From: Verrucomicrobiota bacterium
GTDB lineage: Bacteria; Verrucomicrobiota; Verrucomicrobiia; Limisphaerales; Pedosphaeraceae
Length of the DNA: 64,000 nt
Assembly: GCA_021325145.1 (NCBI GenBank)
Contig: JAJPHR010000054.1
Coordinates: 103,525 to 167,524, forward strand
Direction: 5' to 3'
Shown here: piece after piece, positions 55,105 to 63,105 of the stretch
Layout of the letters: each line of letters starts with the position of its first letter
Position numbering within the stretch: position 1 is the first letter of the stretch
Translations under genes and position numbers: made by a program
The notes under the pieces: generated by a model
What the model saw: the letters and a program-made list of their open reading frames with translations, nothing else
Databases searched by the model: none
Told to the model about the DNA's origin: nothing

Positions 55105-56340
55105 TTACTTCCGGCGGCGGGCGGGGCCGAAGTAGTAGCCGCCGCTGAGGCGGACGCCGCGGACTTTGCGGGGGAAGCCGGTGGGTTGGCCGGGTTTGCC
55201 TTCTTCGAAGAGGGCGGTGTATTTGTAGTTGAAGTTCTCGAGCTTGACGCGCTCGACTTTGCGGCCAATGAAGCGCTCGATGGCGTGCACATGCTGGGCG
55301 TCCTCGGCGACCATGAGGGTGAAGGCGTCGCCGGTGGCCTCGGCGCGGCCGGTGCGGCCAATGCGGTGGATGTAGTCCTCGGGATGCTGGGGGACGTCGT
55401 AGTTGATGACGTGGCTGACGTCGGCGATGTCCAGGCCGCGGGCGGCAATGTCGGTGGCGACGAGGACTTCGAAGCGGCCGTTGCGGAAGCCTTTGAGGGC
55501 TTCTTCGCGTTCGCGCTGGGTGCGGTTGGAATGGAGCACGGCGACGGCGTGGTTGTTGCGTTTAAGGACCTGGGCGATGCGGTCGGCGCGGTGTTTGGTG
55601 CGGCAGAAAACGATGACGGAATCGTAGTTCACGCGCTCGAGGAGTTCACGGAGGAGGTCGCTTTTCTGGTCCTCGGCGACGGGGTAGATGACGTGCTTGA
55701 CGGTTTCGGCGGGGGAGCGGCGCGCGCCAATCTCGATGGTCTGGGGATGTTTCATCGCCCATTTGATGAGGGTCTCGATCTCGATGGGGATGGTGGCGGA
55801 AAAGAGGGAGGTGTGGCGGTCGCGCGGGCAGCGTTCGACGATGCGGCGGACGTCGGGGAGAAAGCCCATGTCAAGCATGCGGTCGGCTTCGTCGAGCACG
55901 AGGTATCGGATGTGGTTCAGGCGGCAGGTGCCGCGGCCAATGTGGTCGAGCAGGCGGCCGGGAGTGGCGATGAGGATGTCCACGCCTTCGCGGAGTTGGT
56001 CCATTTGCCGGCCATAACCGACGCCGCCGTAGAGGACGGTGGAACGGAGGTTGGTGAAGCGGGCGAAGTCGCGCATGGCGGTTTCGACCTGGGCGGCGAG
56101 TTCGCGGGTGGGCTCGAGGATGAGGACGCGGGGATCGCGCTGGTGTTCGTTGAGTTTGGAAAGGATGGGCAGGGCGAAGGCGGCGGTTTTGCCGGTGCCG
56201 GTTTGGGCGCTGCCGATGACGTCCTGGCCGGCCAGGATGAGGGGGATGGCGCGGAGTTGAATGGGCGTCGGCTCGACGTAGCCCATGGCTTTGACACCTT
56301 CAACCATGGCGTTGGAAAGACCCAATTTGGTAAATGGCAT
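55105..56340 (-). CDS. rhlE: DEAD-box RNA helicase, RhlE-type
   Basis: 411 residues from the ATG at 56340, since the family's Q-motif follows at once (FTKLGLSNAMVEGVKAMGY, PTPIQ). Helicase motifs in order: AQTGTGKT (I), PTRELA (Ia), ATPGR (Ib), LDEADRMLDMGF (II), SAT (III), IVFCRTKHRA (IV), ATDIAARGLD (V) and HRIGRTGRAE (VI). The C-terminus has a short basic, Gly/Arg-rich tail. It unwinds structured RNA, probably in ribosome assembly or RNA decay. It lies downstream of a disordered RGG-type protein on the same strand, with a repeat-filled gap between. Confidence 0.94.
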   Translation of the reverse strand: MPFTKLGLSNAMVEGVKAMGYVEPTPIQLRAIPLILAGQDVIGSAQTGTGKTAAFALPILSKLNEHQRDPRVLILEPTRELAAQVETAMRDFARFTNLRSTVLYGGVGYGRQMDQLREGVDILIATPGRLLDHIGRGTCRLNHIRYLVLDEADRMLDMGFLPDVRRIVERCPRDRHTSLFSATIPIEIETLIKWAMKHPQTIEIGARRSPAETVKHVIYPVAEDQKSDLLRELLERVNYDSVIVFCRTKHRADRIAQVLKRNNHAVAVLHSNRTQREREEALKGFRNGRFEVLVATDIAARGLDIADVSHVINYDVPQHPEDYIHRIGRTGRAEATGDAFTLMVAEDAQHVHAIERFIGRKVERVKLENFNYKYTALFEEGKPGQPTGFPRKVRGVRLSGGYYFGPARRRK

Positions 56341-56402
56341 ATCAGTATGCGGCCCGGGCACAACAAAACCTTTCTGCTTCTACTTTCTGGAATTGAAACT
56401 GA

Positions 56403-56679
56403 GAATCCCAAAGGGATTCCGCCGCAAAGCCCAGGGTTGCGCGTGCCGCGGCGGAGCGCAGCGGAGACGGGAAGCACGAGCTACCCTGGGTCGGCGTGGT
56501 AAAATGTTCTTCAACCCTGAAAGGGTTGGGCCTGTTCCCGGATGTATTTGTATCGCCTCCGCCAAAGTGGCGGGCAGAGGCCACAACCCCTTTGGGGTTG
56601 CCGATCCTGCGTGCCGATTTTCCCAAGGTAGCTCGTGCCTCGCAACCCTGGGCTGGAGGACACAATCCCGTTGGGATTG
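56403..56679. repeat. Composite inverted element with four 7-3-7 palindromes
   Basis: Two units face each other. Palindromes: GAATCCC-AAA-GGGATTC (56403-56419), CAACCCT-GAA-AGGGTTG (56512-56528), CAACCCC-TTT-GGGGTTG (56584-56600) and CAATCCC-GTT-GGGATTG (56663-56679). All have 7-base arms and 3-base loops with different sequence. Between the first two lies a core that runs from CCCAGGGTTGCG to GCACGAGCTACCCTGGG. Between the last two the same core occurs inverted (56622-56652). Confidence 0.8.
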
Positions 56680-56688
56680 GAAAAGACT

Positions 56689-58494
56689 TCATGTTGCAGG
56701 AGCGGGGGTGATCGCTTCGGGAGCGGGCGCGGACGGGACGGCGGATTCAGGGGAAGGCGATTCGGGTGGAAGCGGTGTTTCTCCGGCGGGCGAAGGGACG
56801 GCCGGGAGCGGGCTTGAGGGCAAGGAACCGAGCGCCGCGGTTTCTGCTTCGGGCGCGACCACGGTGCCTTCCGACGCGGCGCCATCCGGCGGGACTTCCG
56901 ACGAAGGGGCGGATTCAGGCGCGGGCGCGGGCGGCGTGGGTTTGGGGGCCTTGGGCGGTTTGATGATTGGTTTCTTGGCGGTTTCGAGCACGCCGTTGGC
57001 GAACTCGATAACGTGGCCTTGATGGATCAACCAATGCAGGTCGCCGATGATGGCGGCTTGTTCCGGCGTGGGGCCGGCTTCGGCGGCGGGGGCTGCTGGC
57101 GCGGCGGGCGTGGGCGCAGCACCCTCGGGTGCAGGCGTAGGCGCGGGCACGGGCACTGGAAGCGGCTCGCTTTTCACCGGTGCGGGAGTAGGCGCGAGCG
57201 TCTCGATAAGCAACCGGCGGGTGCACTTGGGATGGGCGTCGATAAACACCACGATCTGCTTGACCTGCGCCGAAACGGGCGTTGTTTCCAAATCGAGGTA
57301 ATGCGGCCGGGCGACCGAGACATGCGTGACGGTCTTATTGACCTTGAAGAATTGCAGCCCGTGCGAAGCGAATTGCTGGCTGAGCACCGTGGCGATCTGC
57401 AAAGGAAACCGTTTCTGGTCCTCCCAGGCGGAACGCACGAGGCGCTGCAGACCGGGGGAACGAAGTTGCCGGCTGGCCGCGCCGGTCAGGGTGTGCTTGT
57501 CCACCTGCTTGATGATGTTCGGCAGGTGCACCTCGCGGAAATGCTTCTCGACCTCCTCGCGGGTATTGAGCCGCATGGGTTCAGGTACGTTCAGGCACAC
57601 ATACTCCGTCTTGACGCTCTGTTCTTCGATCCACTTCTTCACCACGGCCTCGTCCTTGACGATCTTGACGCGCGCCTTGAACGCTTCAAAGGGCATCCGC
57701 GAGAACCGTTCCGCGTGCAACTTGCGGAGTTGGTTCTGGTAATCGTGATAGTTCGGCGGCCCCAGAATCGTGCCGCTCATGCCGCATTGGGCCACAAACG
57801 TATAAGTGCCCTTGGGCGGATCGGTGGGAGTTTTTTCGGCGTTATAAAACATGCCGAAATGCTTCTCCAGAATGTGGCTCACCGCCTCGTCTTCGGAAAG
57901 CCAGACGGTGTCGTCAATCGCGCAAACGAATAGTGCCTGCGCCGGCTTGCCCTCCGTTTTCGGCGTGGTCTCGAATCGAACCAGGTGCCGCTCCGGTTTC
58001 TGCAAAATCATGTGCGCAATGTCGAACAACGGGAACGACCGGCCGCTCATCTTGATCTGGCGCGACAGCGACTCAACGCCTTTATCATCCGGCAGGAACG
58101 TGACGCCAACATCCGGCAGCGGTGGAGGAGCTTCACGCCGCTCGGGACGATCACGGCGGTCGTCGCGCCGGAAATCTCCGCGCGGACCACCGGGTCTGCC
58201 GCCTTGGGGACGGTCACCTTCACGACGCGGACCGCCTGGTCGCGGACCGCCGGGCCGGGGTCCACCGGGCTGATCGCGGCGGGGAGGCCGGCCATCGCGG
58301 GCGCCAGGCCCGCCACCCTGGCGGGGGGGACCACCACGGCGCGGCGCGCGGCGGTCGTCGAACTTGCGGTCGCGGTCAGGCGGCCGCTCTTCGCCGGAGT
58401 ATTTGGCGTAACGGTTAACGGACGCGGATTCCTGCGCCCACGCGGGCAGGAAAAGCTTTTCCAGATCAAAATCTGCTTCAGGAGATGTACTCAT
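56689..58494 (-). CDS. Low-complexity RGG/Pro-rich protein of unknown function
   Basis: 601 residues. The first 130 are disordered and rich in Arg, Gly, Pro and Asp (RDRKFDDRRAPRRGGPP, PGGPRPGGPRPGG), like RNA-binding RGG tails. The middle (about 135-400) looks folded and conserved, with FPLFDIAHMILQKPERHLVR, LFVCAIDDTVWLSEDEAV and FVAQCGMSGTILGPPNYHDY. The last 170 are Pro/Ala-rich with a short helix (TPEQAAIIGDLHWLIHQGHV). I do not recognise the family. The RhlE helicase directly downstream suggests an RNA-related role. No membrane segment or signal peptide. Confidence 0.8.
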   Translation of the reverse strand: MSTSPEADFDLEKLFLPAWAQESASVNRYAKYSGEERPPDRDRKFDDRRAPRRGGPPRQGGGPGARDGRPPRRDQPGGPRPGGPRPGGPRREGDRPQGGRPGGPRGDFRRDDRRDRPERREAPPPLPDVGVTFLPDDKGVESLSRQIKMSGRSFPLFDIAHMILQKPERHLVRFETTPKTEGKPAQALFVCAIDDTVWLSEDEAVSHILEKHFGMFYNAEKTPTDPPKGTYTFVAQCGMSGTILGPPNYHDYQNQLRKLHAERFSRMPFEAFKARVKIVKDEAVVKKWIEEQSVKTEYVCLNVPEPMRLNTREEVEKHFREVHLPNIIKQVDKHTLTGAASRQLRSPGLQRLVRSAWEDQKRFPLQIATVLSQQFASHGLQFFKVNKTVTHVSVARPHYLDLETTPVSAQVKQIVVFIDAHPKCTRRLLIETLAPTPAPVKSEPLPVPVPAPTPAPEGAAPTPAAPAAPAAEAGPTPEQAAIIGDLHWLIHQGHVIEFANGVLETAKKPIIKPPKAPKPTPPAPAPESAPSSEVPPDGAASEGTVVAPEAETAALGSLPSSPLPAVPSPAGETPLPPESPSPESAVPSAPAPEAITPAPAT

Positions 58495-58672
58495 GATGTC
58501 ACGCCCGAGGCAACTGCAAGGCCCCGAGCGCAGAACTATGACTTAGCATGGATTGCCTTGGGAAGGATTGCAAGCGTTGGCTGGAGGGCAATTTTCGGGC
58601 AAAGTTGAGGCCCATCCGCGAGGGTACAACCTCCCTTTGAGCCGTTTTGGAAAGGAGCCATCGCGCCACGGT

Positions 58673-59830
58673 TTAAAGCCCTGCGCTACTCGCCCGCTTG
58701 GCGATCTTGCGACTCGTTTTGATCTTGGTCACCGTGCCGACTTTTAGATACTGGTCGCGGATGCGGTCGTAAATCTCGTCCCGGCGGTTGTTCAACCGCT
58801 TAAGTTTGCGGGGTTTGACCCGGCTTAGGCAATAGGCCGTCAGCAGCGGCAGCGCGATGGTCGAATCCACATAGGCGACCACGCAGTCGGGCAATGTCTC
58901 CGGATCCACCTTGCCCCAGCTTACCGCCTCAGCCGGTGTGGCGCCGCTCAAACCGCCGGTATCCGGTCGGGCGTCGGTGCATTGGAGGAAATAATCGTGG
59001 CCTTTTTCCGCAATGCCCATCACTTCCTGGATTTGTGGCTCGGTCTGGAGCATGAAGTTCTTAGGCGACCCGCCGCCGAGAATGAATACCGAGGATTTAT
59101 GGTCGGTCGATTTCGCCTCATAAACAATCCCCGCGGTTTGATTGACGTCGCGGTTCACATCCAGCAGCAGAAGCGAATCGCGCATGGCCATGGCGGCGAT
59201 GTTCATCCCGATGGAACTGTCGCCCGGGCTGCTCGTGAAGATCGGGATGCCGCACTCGTAAGCCGAAGCGAGGATGGAGCTATCCTTGAGCCCCAGTTTT
59301 CGGCCGCGTTCATAAACATATTTGCCAAGGAGCGCGTGAAACTCATCCGTGCCCATGGTGCGCTGGAATTCGGGGCCGCGGATTACTTCGCGGACAAACG
59401 CGTCGGTGTCCAGCAGCACATTGTAATCGAACAGAATGTCATAAATGCGGATCACGCCGTCGCGATGCAGATCCACGTCGTTGAGGAACGGCGACCCGGC
59501 GTAAAGCTTCATGTCCAACCCGTAATGCAAATCATGGTAAAGGTTCGCGCCGGTGGAAACGATCCAGTCCACGAAACCCGCCTTCATCAGCGGGATGAGG
59601 CACGATTTACCCAGGCCGGCGGGCGTTAACGCCCCCGTAAGGCTCATCCCGACGTAACCGTCGCGCGGAAGCATCTTTTCCGCGAGCAGCTTGGCCGCTT
59701 CGCGCAGGCGTCCGCCGTTGTAAGCGAGGAAAGTCTGGTCGATCAAATCGGCGGCCGAAATATTCCGGCCCACGCCGAGGGGGTTGAGCCGCGGGTAGGC
59801 GGCGAATTTACGTGAGGCATTTTTGCTCAT
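58673..59830 (-). CDS. Deoxyhypusine-synthase-like (homospermidine-synthase-type) enzyme
   Basis: 385 residues, cytoplasmic. It has the NAD-binding fold and [24 protein letters not shown] block of deoxyhypusine synthases, including the catalytic Lys307 equivalent. Bacteria generally lack the hypusine target eIF5A. Bacterial members are often homospermidine synthases that move an aminobutyl group between polyamines. I therefore suggest polyamine metabolism, but cannot prove the acceptor. It stands alone between a hypothetical gene and a fatty-acid hydroxylase gene. Confidence 0.88.
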   Translation of the reverse strand: MSKNASRKFAAYPRLNPLGVGRNISAADLIDQTFLAYNGGRLREAAKLLAEKMLPRDGYVGMSLTGALTPAGLGKSCLIPLMKAGFVDWIVSTGANLYHDLHYGLDMKLYAGSPFLNDVDLHRDGVIRIYDILFDYNVLLDTDAFVREVIRGPEFQRTMGTDEFHALLGKYVYERGRKLGLKDSSILASAYECGIPIFTSSPGDSSIGMNIAAMAMRDSLLLLDVNRDVNQTAGIVYEAKSTDHKSSVFILGGGSPKNFMLQTEPQIQEVMGIAEKGHDYFLQCTDARPDTGGLSGATPAEAVSWGKVDPETLPDCVVAYVDSTIALPLLTAYCLSRVKPRKLKRLNNRRDEIYDRIRDQYLKVGTVTKIKTSRKIAKRASSAGL

Positions 59831-59883
59831 GCGCGGAGTGTTACCAAAACAGCGTTAAAGGCAAATGGTTTTTGATTTGGGTA

Positions 59884-60018
59884 GGGACGGCGCGCTGCGC
59901 TGTCACCGTAGCCGAGCGTAGCGTCAGGCGACGGAACGAATAGCCGGGATTGCACATCTCGGCCAGCGCGTTCCGCCCGCTGGACGCGGGCGGGGAACAT
60001 CGCAGCGCGATGTCCCTC
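59884..60018. repeat. Composite of two interspersed repeats
   Basis: GGGACGGCGCGCTGC at 59884-59898 equals 24762-24776. ACATCGCAGCGCGATGTCCC at 59998-60017 equals 41032-41051 and forms a hairpin 11 bases past the stop of the hydroxylase gene on the minus strand. Confidence 0.7.
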
Positions 60019-60028
60019 CCATCGGTCT

Positions 60029-60640
60029 TCACCTCACCGCCGCGAGCTTGGGAAGGCTGGGCTTGCGTGCACGCGGTTGAACATTCGGCACCGAGGGACC
60101 TTCGGCTTGTTTGAAATGGACCTTGGAACGGAGCAACAACGTGCCGAGACAAAGGTCGGCGAACGGCAGCACAACATTGTAGTTCTTGTGCATATAACGA
60201 TGATGCAGCAGATGGTGGCCGTTCAGGCGAAAGAAAATCCCGGAGCGCTCGATGTCGCGCTTGCGGGGCAGGTGCATGCACCAGTGCATGTACTCATACG
60301 CGCCATAATAACCCGCGCACGCCAGCACGGAACCGCAAACCACTCCCCACGCGCCCGTAAACCAGGCCGTCAGCAGGAATGGAATCATTCCCGCCGCGAT
60401 CAGCACCGGCCCATTCCACCAGGCCATCGGAATGGTTTCCTTGTCCTTGTCATGAATCAGGTGATAGGTGTGGTCCGCCTTGAAGGTTTGATGATGCACG
60501 AGCGCATGCGCGCGAAACGCATAATCGAATTTTCCCACCGGCCGGTGCATGAAGTATTTGTGCAACAGCCATTCAAAAAAAGAGGCATAAATCACCGCGA
60601 CCACAAAACTGGCCGCCATCCAGAAACAAATTGAGTGCAT
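60029..60640 (-). CDS. Fatty acid hydroxylase/sterol desaturase superfamily protein
   Basis: 203 residues from the ATG at 60640; upstream in-frame codons add a basic leader without family likeness. About four membrane helices. The eight-histidine di-iron motif clusters are visible: HKYFMHR (about 27-33), HALVHH (45-50), HWCMH (119-123) and HHLLHHRYMH (141-150). Enzymes of this type hydroxylate or desaturate lipids or carotenoids at the membrane. The small size fits the carotenoid/fatty-acid hydroxylase branch. The substrate is not evident. Confidence 0.88.
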   Translation of the reverse strand: MHSICFWMAASFVVAVIYASFFEWLLHKYFMHRPVGKFDYAFRAHALVHHQTFKADHTYHLIHDKDKETIPMAWWNGPVLIAAGMIPFLLTAWFTGAWGVVCGSVLACAGYYGAYEYMHWCMHLPRKRDIERSGIFFRLNGHHLLHHRYMHKNYNVVLPFADLCLGTLLLRSKVHFKQAEGPSVPNVQPRARKPSLPKLAAVR

Positions 60641-60960
60641 AGTCGGATTCGGAACAAGAAGCCAAGAACGAGAATTCCATCCGGAAGACCACAACTTACC
60701 CGGCTTTCTGGCGCAGACCTTCGATTGCTTTATTGCGCGAGTCAAACGGAATTTTGAAAAAGAATAAAATGGGAATAATTCACCAGGGCGGCATCCAATT
60801 TCGGGACAACAAAGTGATTTTCGTGCGGCGGCGCCCTCATCACCCGCCTGTGCTCCAAATGCCCGGGAGGCTCACCGCATCCCCCATTGGTGTTTGAAGC
60901 CTGGTGTTTTTCATCCCTTCCCCTTGCTCTCACCCGCCCTGCTTGGCAGACTCCGATGGT
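60641..60960. other. Intergenic gap with a degenerate repeat
   Basis: 320 bases between divergent genes. At 60886-60911 it holds a tract whose reverse complement begins AAAAACACCAGGC and matches 54913 on. No gene is credible. A promoter for the lpxK operon should lie here but I cannot pick it out. Confidence 0.5.
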
Positions 60961-62136
60961 ATGCGCGAAATGTTCCGCGTTTGGACGGAAAAAATCATGA
61001 CCTTCGGGTTGGAGGTCATTTTCGAGCAGCGCCAGGGCTACCGGGCGGCGCTCATGCGCGGGCTGCTGTCCGTGGTTTCGAAACTCGTTCTGCTGGTCGG
61101 AGTCAAGGCGCGCCGTTTTCTCTATAACGTCCGCATCTTGCGCGATTCCACCCTGGGAGTTCAGGTCATCGCCATCGGCAATCTCACCTACGGCGGCACG
61201 GGCAAGACGCCCGTGGTGGAAAAGTTCGCGCGCGAATTGCAGGACCAGGGCCGCACCGTCGCCATCCTCTCCCGCGGTTATCGCTCCACTCCACCGCCCC
61301 TTCGCAAGCGGTTCCTGAACAAGCTGCTTTTCCGGGATGACAGCAATCCGCCCCGGGTGGTTTCCGATGGCAAATCGCTCCTGCTCGATTCCGAGACGGC
61401 GGGCGACGAACCGTACATGCTCGCCTCGAACCTCAAGGACGTGGTGGTGCTGGTGGACAAGGACCGGGTCAAAAGCGGACGGTATGCGATTGAAAAATTC
61501 GGCTGCGACACGCTGCTGTTGGACGACGGGTTCCAATATTGGAAGCTGCGCGGGCGGCGGCAGGACATCGTTTTGATCGACCGCCAGCAACCTTTTGGCA
61601 ACGAAATGATGATGCCGCGCGGGACTTTGCGTGAACCACCCTCGCATCTGGCGCGCGCCAATTACATCTTCATCACGAAAAGCGACGGCAAAACGGAAGA
61701 ATTGCGGCAGCGCATCACCCAATACAATTCCACCGCCGGGATTATCGAGTGCATCCATCACCCGCTTTATTTTGAGGACGTTTTCACCGGCAAACGTTCC
61801 GAGATTGACCTGATCAAGGGCCGCAAAGTCGCTTCCCTCAGCGGCATCGCCCAACCCGAAAGCTTCGAACAAAGCCTAGCCACATTGGGCGGGATCATGG
61901 TATATTCCAAACGCTTCGCGGACCACCACCGGTTCACGCAGCAGGAAATACTAAATGCGATAAACCGAAGCAAGAAACGGCAAGCGGAACTGATCGTAAC
62001 CACTCAAAAAGACGCCGTGCGATTTCCCAAGATCGACCGGCGCGACCTGCCGATCTATTTCGTGCGGGTGGAAATCAAGATCCTGAGTGGCGCGAAAGAT
62101 TTTCAGGACTGCGTCCGAAAAATTTGCTTCCGCTGA
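60961..62136 (+). CDS. lpxK: Tetraacyldisaccharide 4'-kinase LpxK
   Basis: 391 residues from the ATG at 60961; ATG 60970 is an alternative. An N-terminal membrane helix (about 35-50) precedes the P-loop AIGNLTYGGTGKTPVV (about residues 71-86). The family blocks LSRGY, GDEPYMLASNL, LLLDDGFQYWKLRG and a late ELIVTTQKDAVRFP are present. It phosphorylates the lipid A precursor at the inner membrane, so the organism makes a lipid A-type outer membrane. It is followed after four bases by an acyltransferase gene and then a heptosyltransferase gene, an LPS operon. Confidence 0.94.
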   Translation: MREMFRVWTEKIMTFGLEVIFEQRQGYRAALMRGLLSVVSKLVLLVGVKARRFLYNVRILRDSTLGVQVIAIGNLTYGGTGKTPVVEKFARELQDQGRTVAILSRGYRSTPPPLRKRFLNKLLFRDDSNPPRVVSDGKSLLLDSETAGDEPYMLASNLKDVVVLVDKDRVKSGRYAIEKFGCDTLLLDDGFQYWKLRGRRQDIVLIDRQQPFGNEMMMPRGTLREPPSHLARANYIFITKSDGKTEELRQRITQYNSTAGIIECIHHPLYFEDVFTGKRSEIDLIKGRKVASLSGIAQPESFEQSLATLGGIMVYSKRFADHHRFTQQEILNAINRSKKRQAELIVTTQKDAVRFPKIDRRDLPIYFVRVEIKILSGAKDFQDCVRKICFR

Positions 62137-62139
62137 ACA

Positions 62140-63069
62140 GTGGATTTTTTATTGTACTTCATCGCGCTGGGGCTCGTGAAGCTCCTGCAGACGCTGCCTT
62201 TGACCCTGGTGGCGCGTATCGGACGCGCCGGCGGGGCGCTGGCCTACTGGCTCGATGCCCGGCATCGCCGCGTGGCCATCCGCAATCTGGCGCTGTCCCT
62301 GCCGGAGCGCGCGCCGGCGGAAATTCGAGCGCTGGCGCGCGAGAACTTCAAACGCATCGGCGAGAATTACGCGTGTTCGATAAAAACCGCCTCCATGAGC
62401 CTGGAGGAGTTGAAGCCGCACATGGAAGTCATGGGTGCCAAAAAGCTCCATCCCAAGGACGACCGCGAGCGGTTGCGCAGCAAGGTGATTGCCATCGGGC
62501 ATTTCGGCAATTTCGAGATTTTCGCGCGCGCCGTGCAATTGCTCGAGGGTTACCAGGGAGCGACGACCTACCGGGCGTTGAACAGCCCGCGCCTGAATGC
62601 TCTGCTGCTCTCGTTGCGCGAGCGAAATGGGTCCCTGTTCTTCGAACGCCGCAAGGAAGGCGCTGCACTGCGCACCGCGCTGAACGAGCGGCGGCTCATC
62701 CTGGGATTGCTTTCGGACCAGCATTCGGGCGCGCATGGCGTGCGGCTGCCGTTTTTTGGCCGCGAATGCAGCACCACCAAAGCGCCGGCTGTCTTTGCGC
62801 TTCGCTACGACCTCCCGTTGCATCCCGCCATTTGTTTTCGTACCCGCCTTGGCTATTGGCGCATCGAAGTTGGCGACGCCATCCCAACGCACCTGGACGG
62901 ACGGCCGCGCAGTGTGGCGGACATCATGCAGGATGTGAATACCGCTTTCGAAGAGGCCGTGCGACGCGACCCCGCCAATTGGTTTTGGGTCCACAACCGC
63001 TGGAAACCGGGCCGCAAACCGGTCGCCGCGAGCGAACCGGAACCGCAGACCGAGCCGGCGTTTCAATAG
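62140..63069 (+). CDS. lpxL: Lipid A biosynthesis acyltransferase, LpxL/HtrB-like
   Basis: 309 residues from a GTG at 62140, three bases after the lpxK stop. An N-terminal hydrophobic helix (DFLLYFIALGLVKLLQTLP) anchors it to the inner membrane. The HX4(D/E) site is His121 to Glu126 (GHFGNFE), and LGLLSDQHSGAHGVRLPFFG follows. It adds a secondary acyl chain to lipid A precursors. Sequence alone does not separate LpxL from LpxM. Its C-terminus has an extra charged tail. Confidence 0.9.
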   Translation: MDFLLYFIALGLVKLLQTLPLTLVARIGRAGGALAYWLDARHRRVAIRNLALSLPERAPAEIRALARENFKRIGENYACSIKTASMSLEELKPHMEVMGAKKLHPKDDRERLRSKVIAIGHFGNFEIFARAVQLLEGYQGATTYRALNSPRLNALLLSLRERNGSLFFERRKEGAALRTALNERRLILGLLSDQHSGAHGVRLPFFGRECSTTKAPAVFALRYDLPLHPAICFRTRLGYWRIEVGDAIPTHLDGRPRSVADIMQDVNTAFEEAVRRDPANWFWVHNRWKPGRKPVAASEPEPQTEPAFQ

Positions 63070-63105
63070 GACTATGAACGAGGGATTCGCGGGGCTTTGT
63101 CAATA

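Noticed and set aside
55051..56502. 483-residue Gly/Val/Asp/Ala-rich open frame on the plus strand
   Set aside because: Antisense to the RhlE helicase, whose motifs are complete; the odd composition is the mirror of helicase codons.
60742..61872. 376-residue open frame on the minus strand
   Set aside because: Antisense to lpxK and extends into a repeat-bearing gap; no family pattern.
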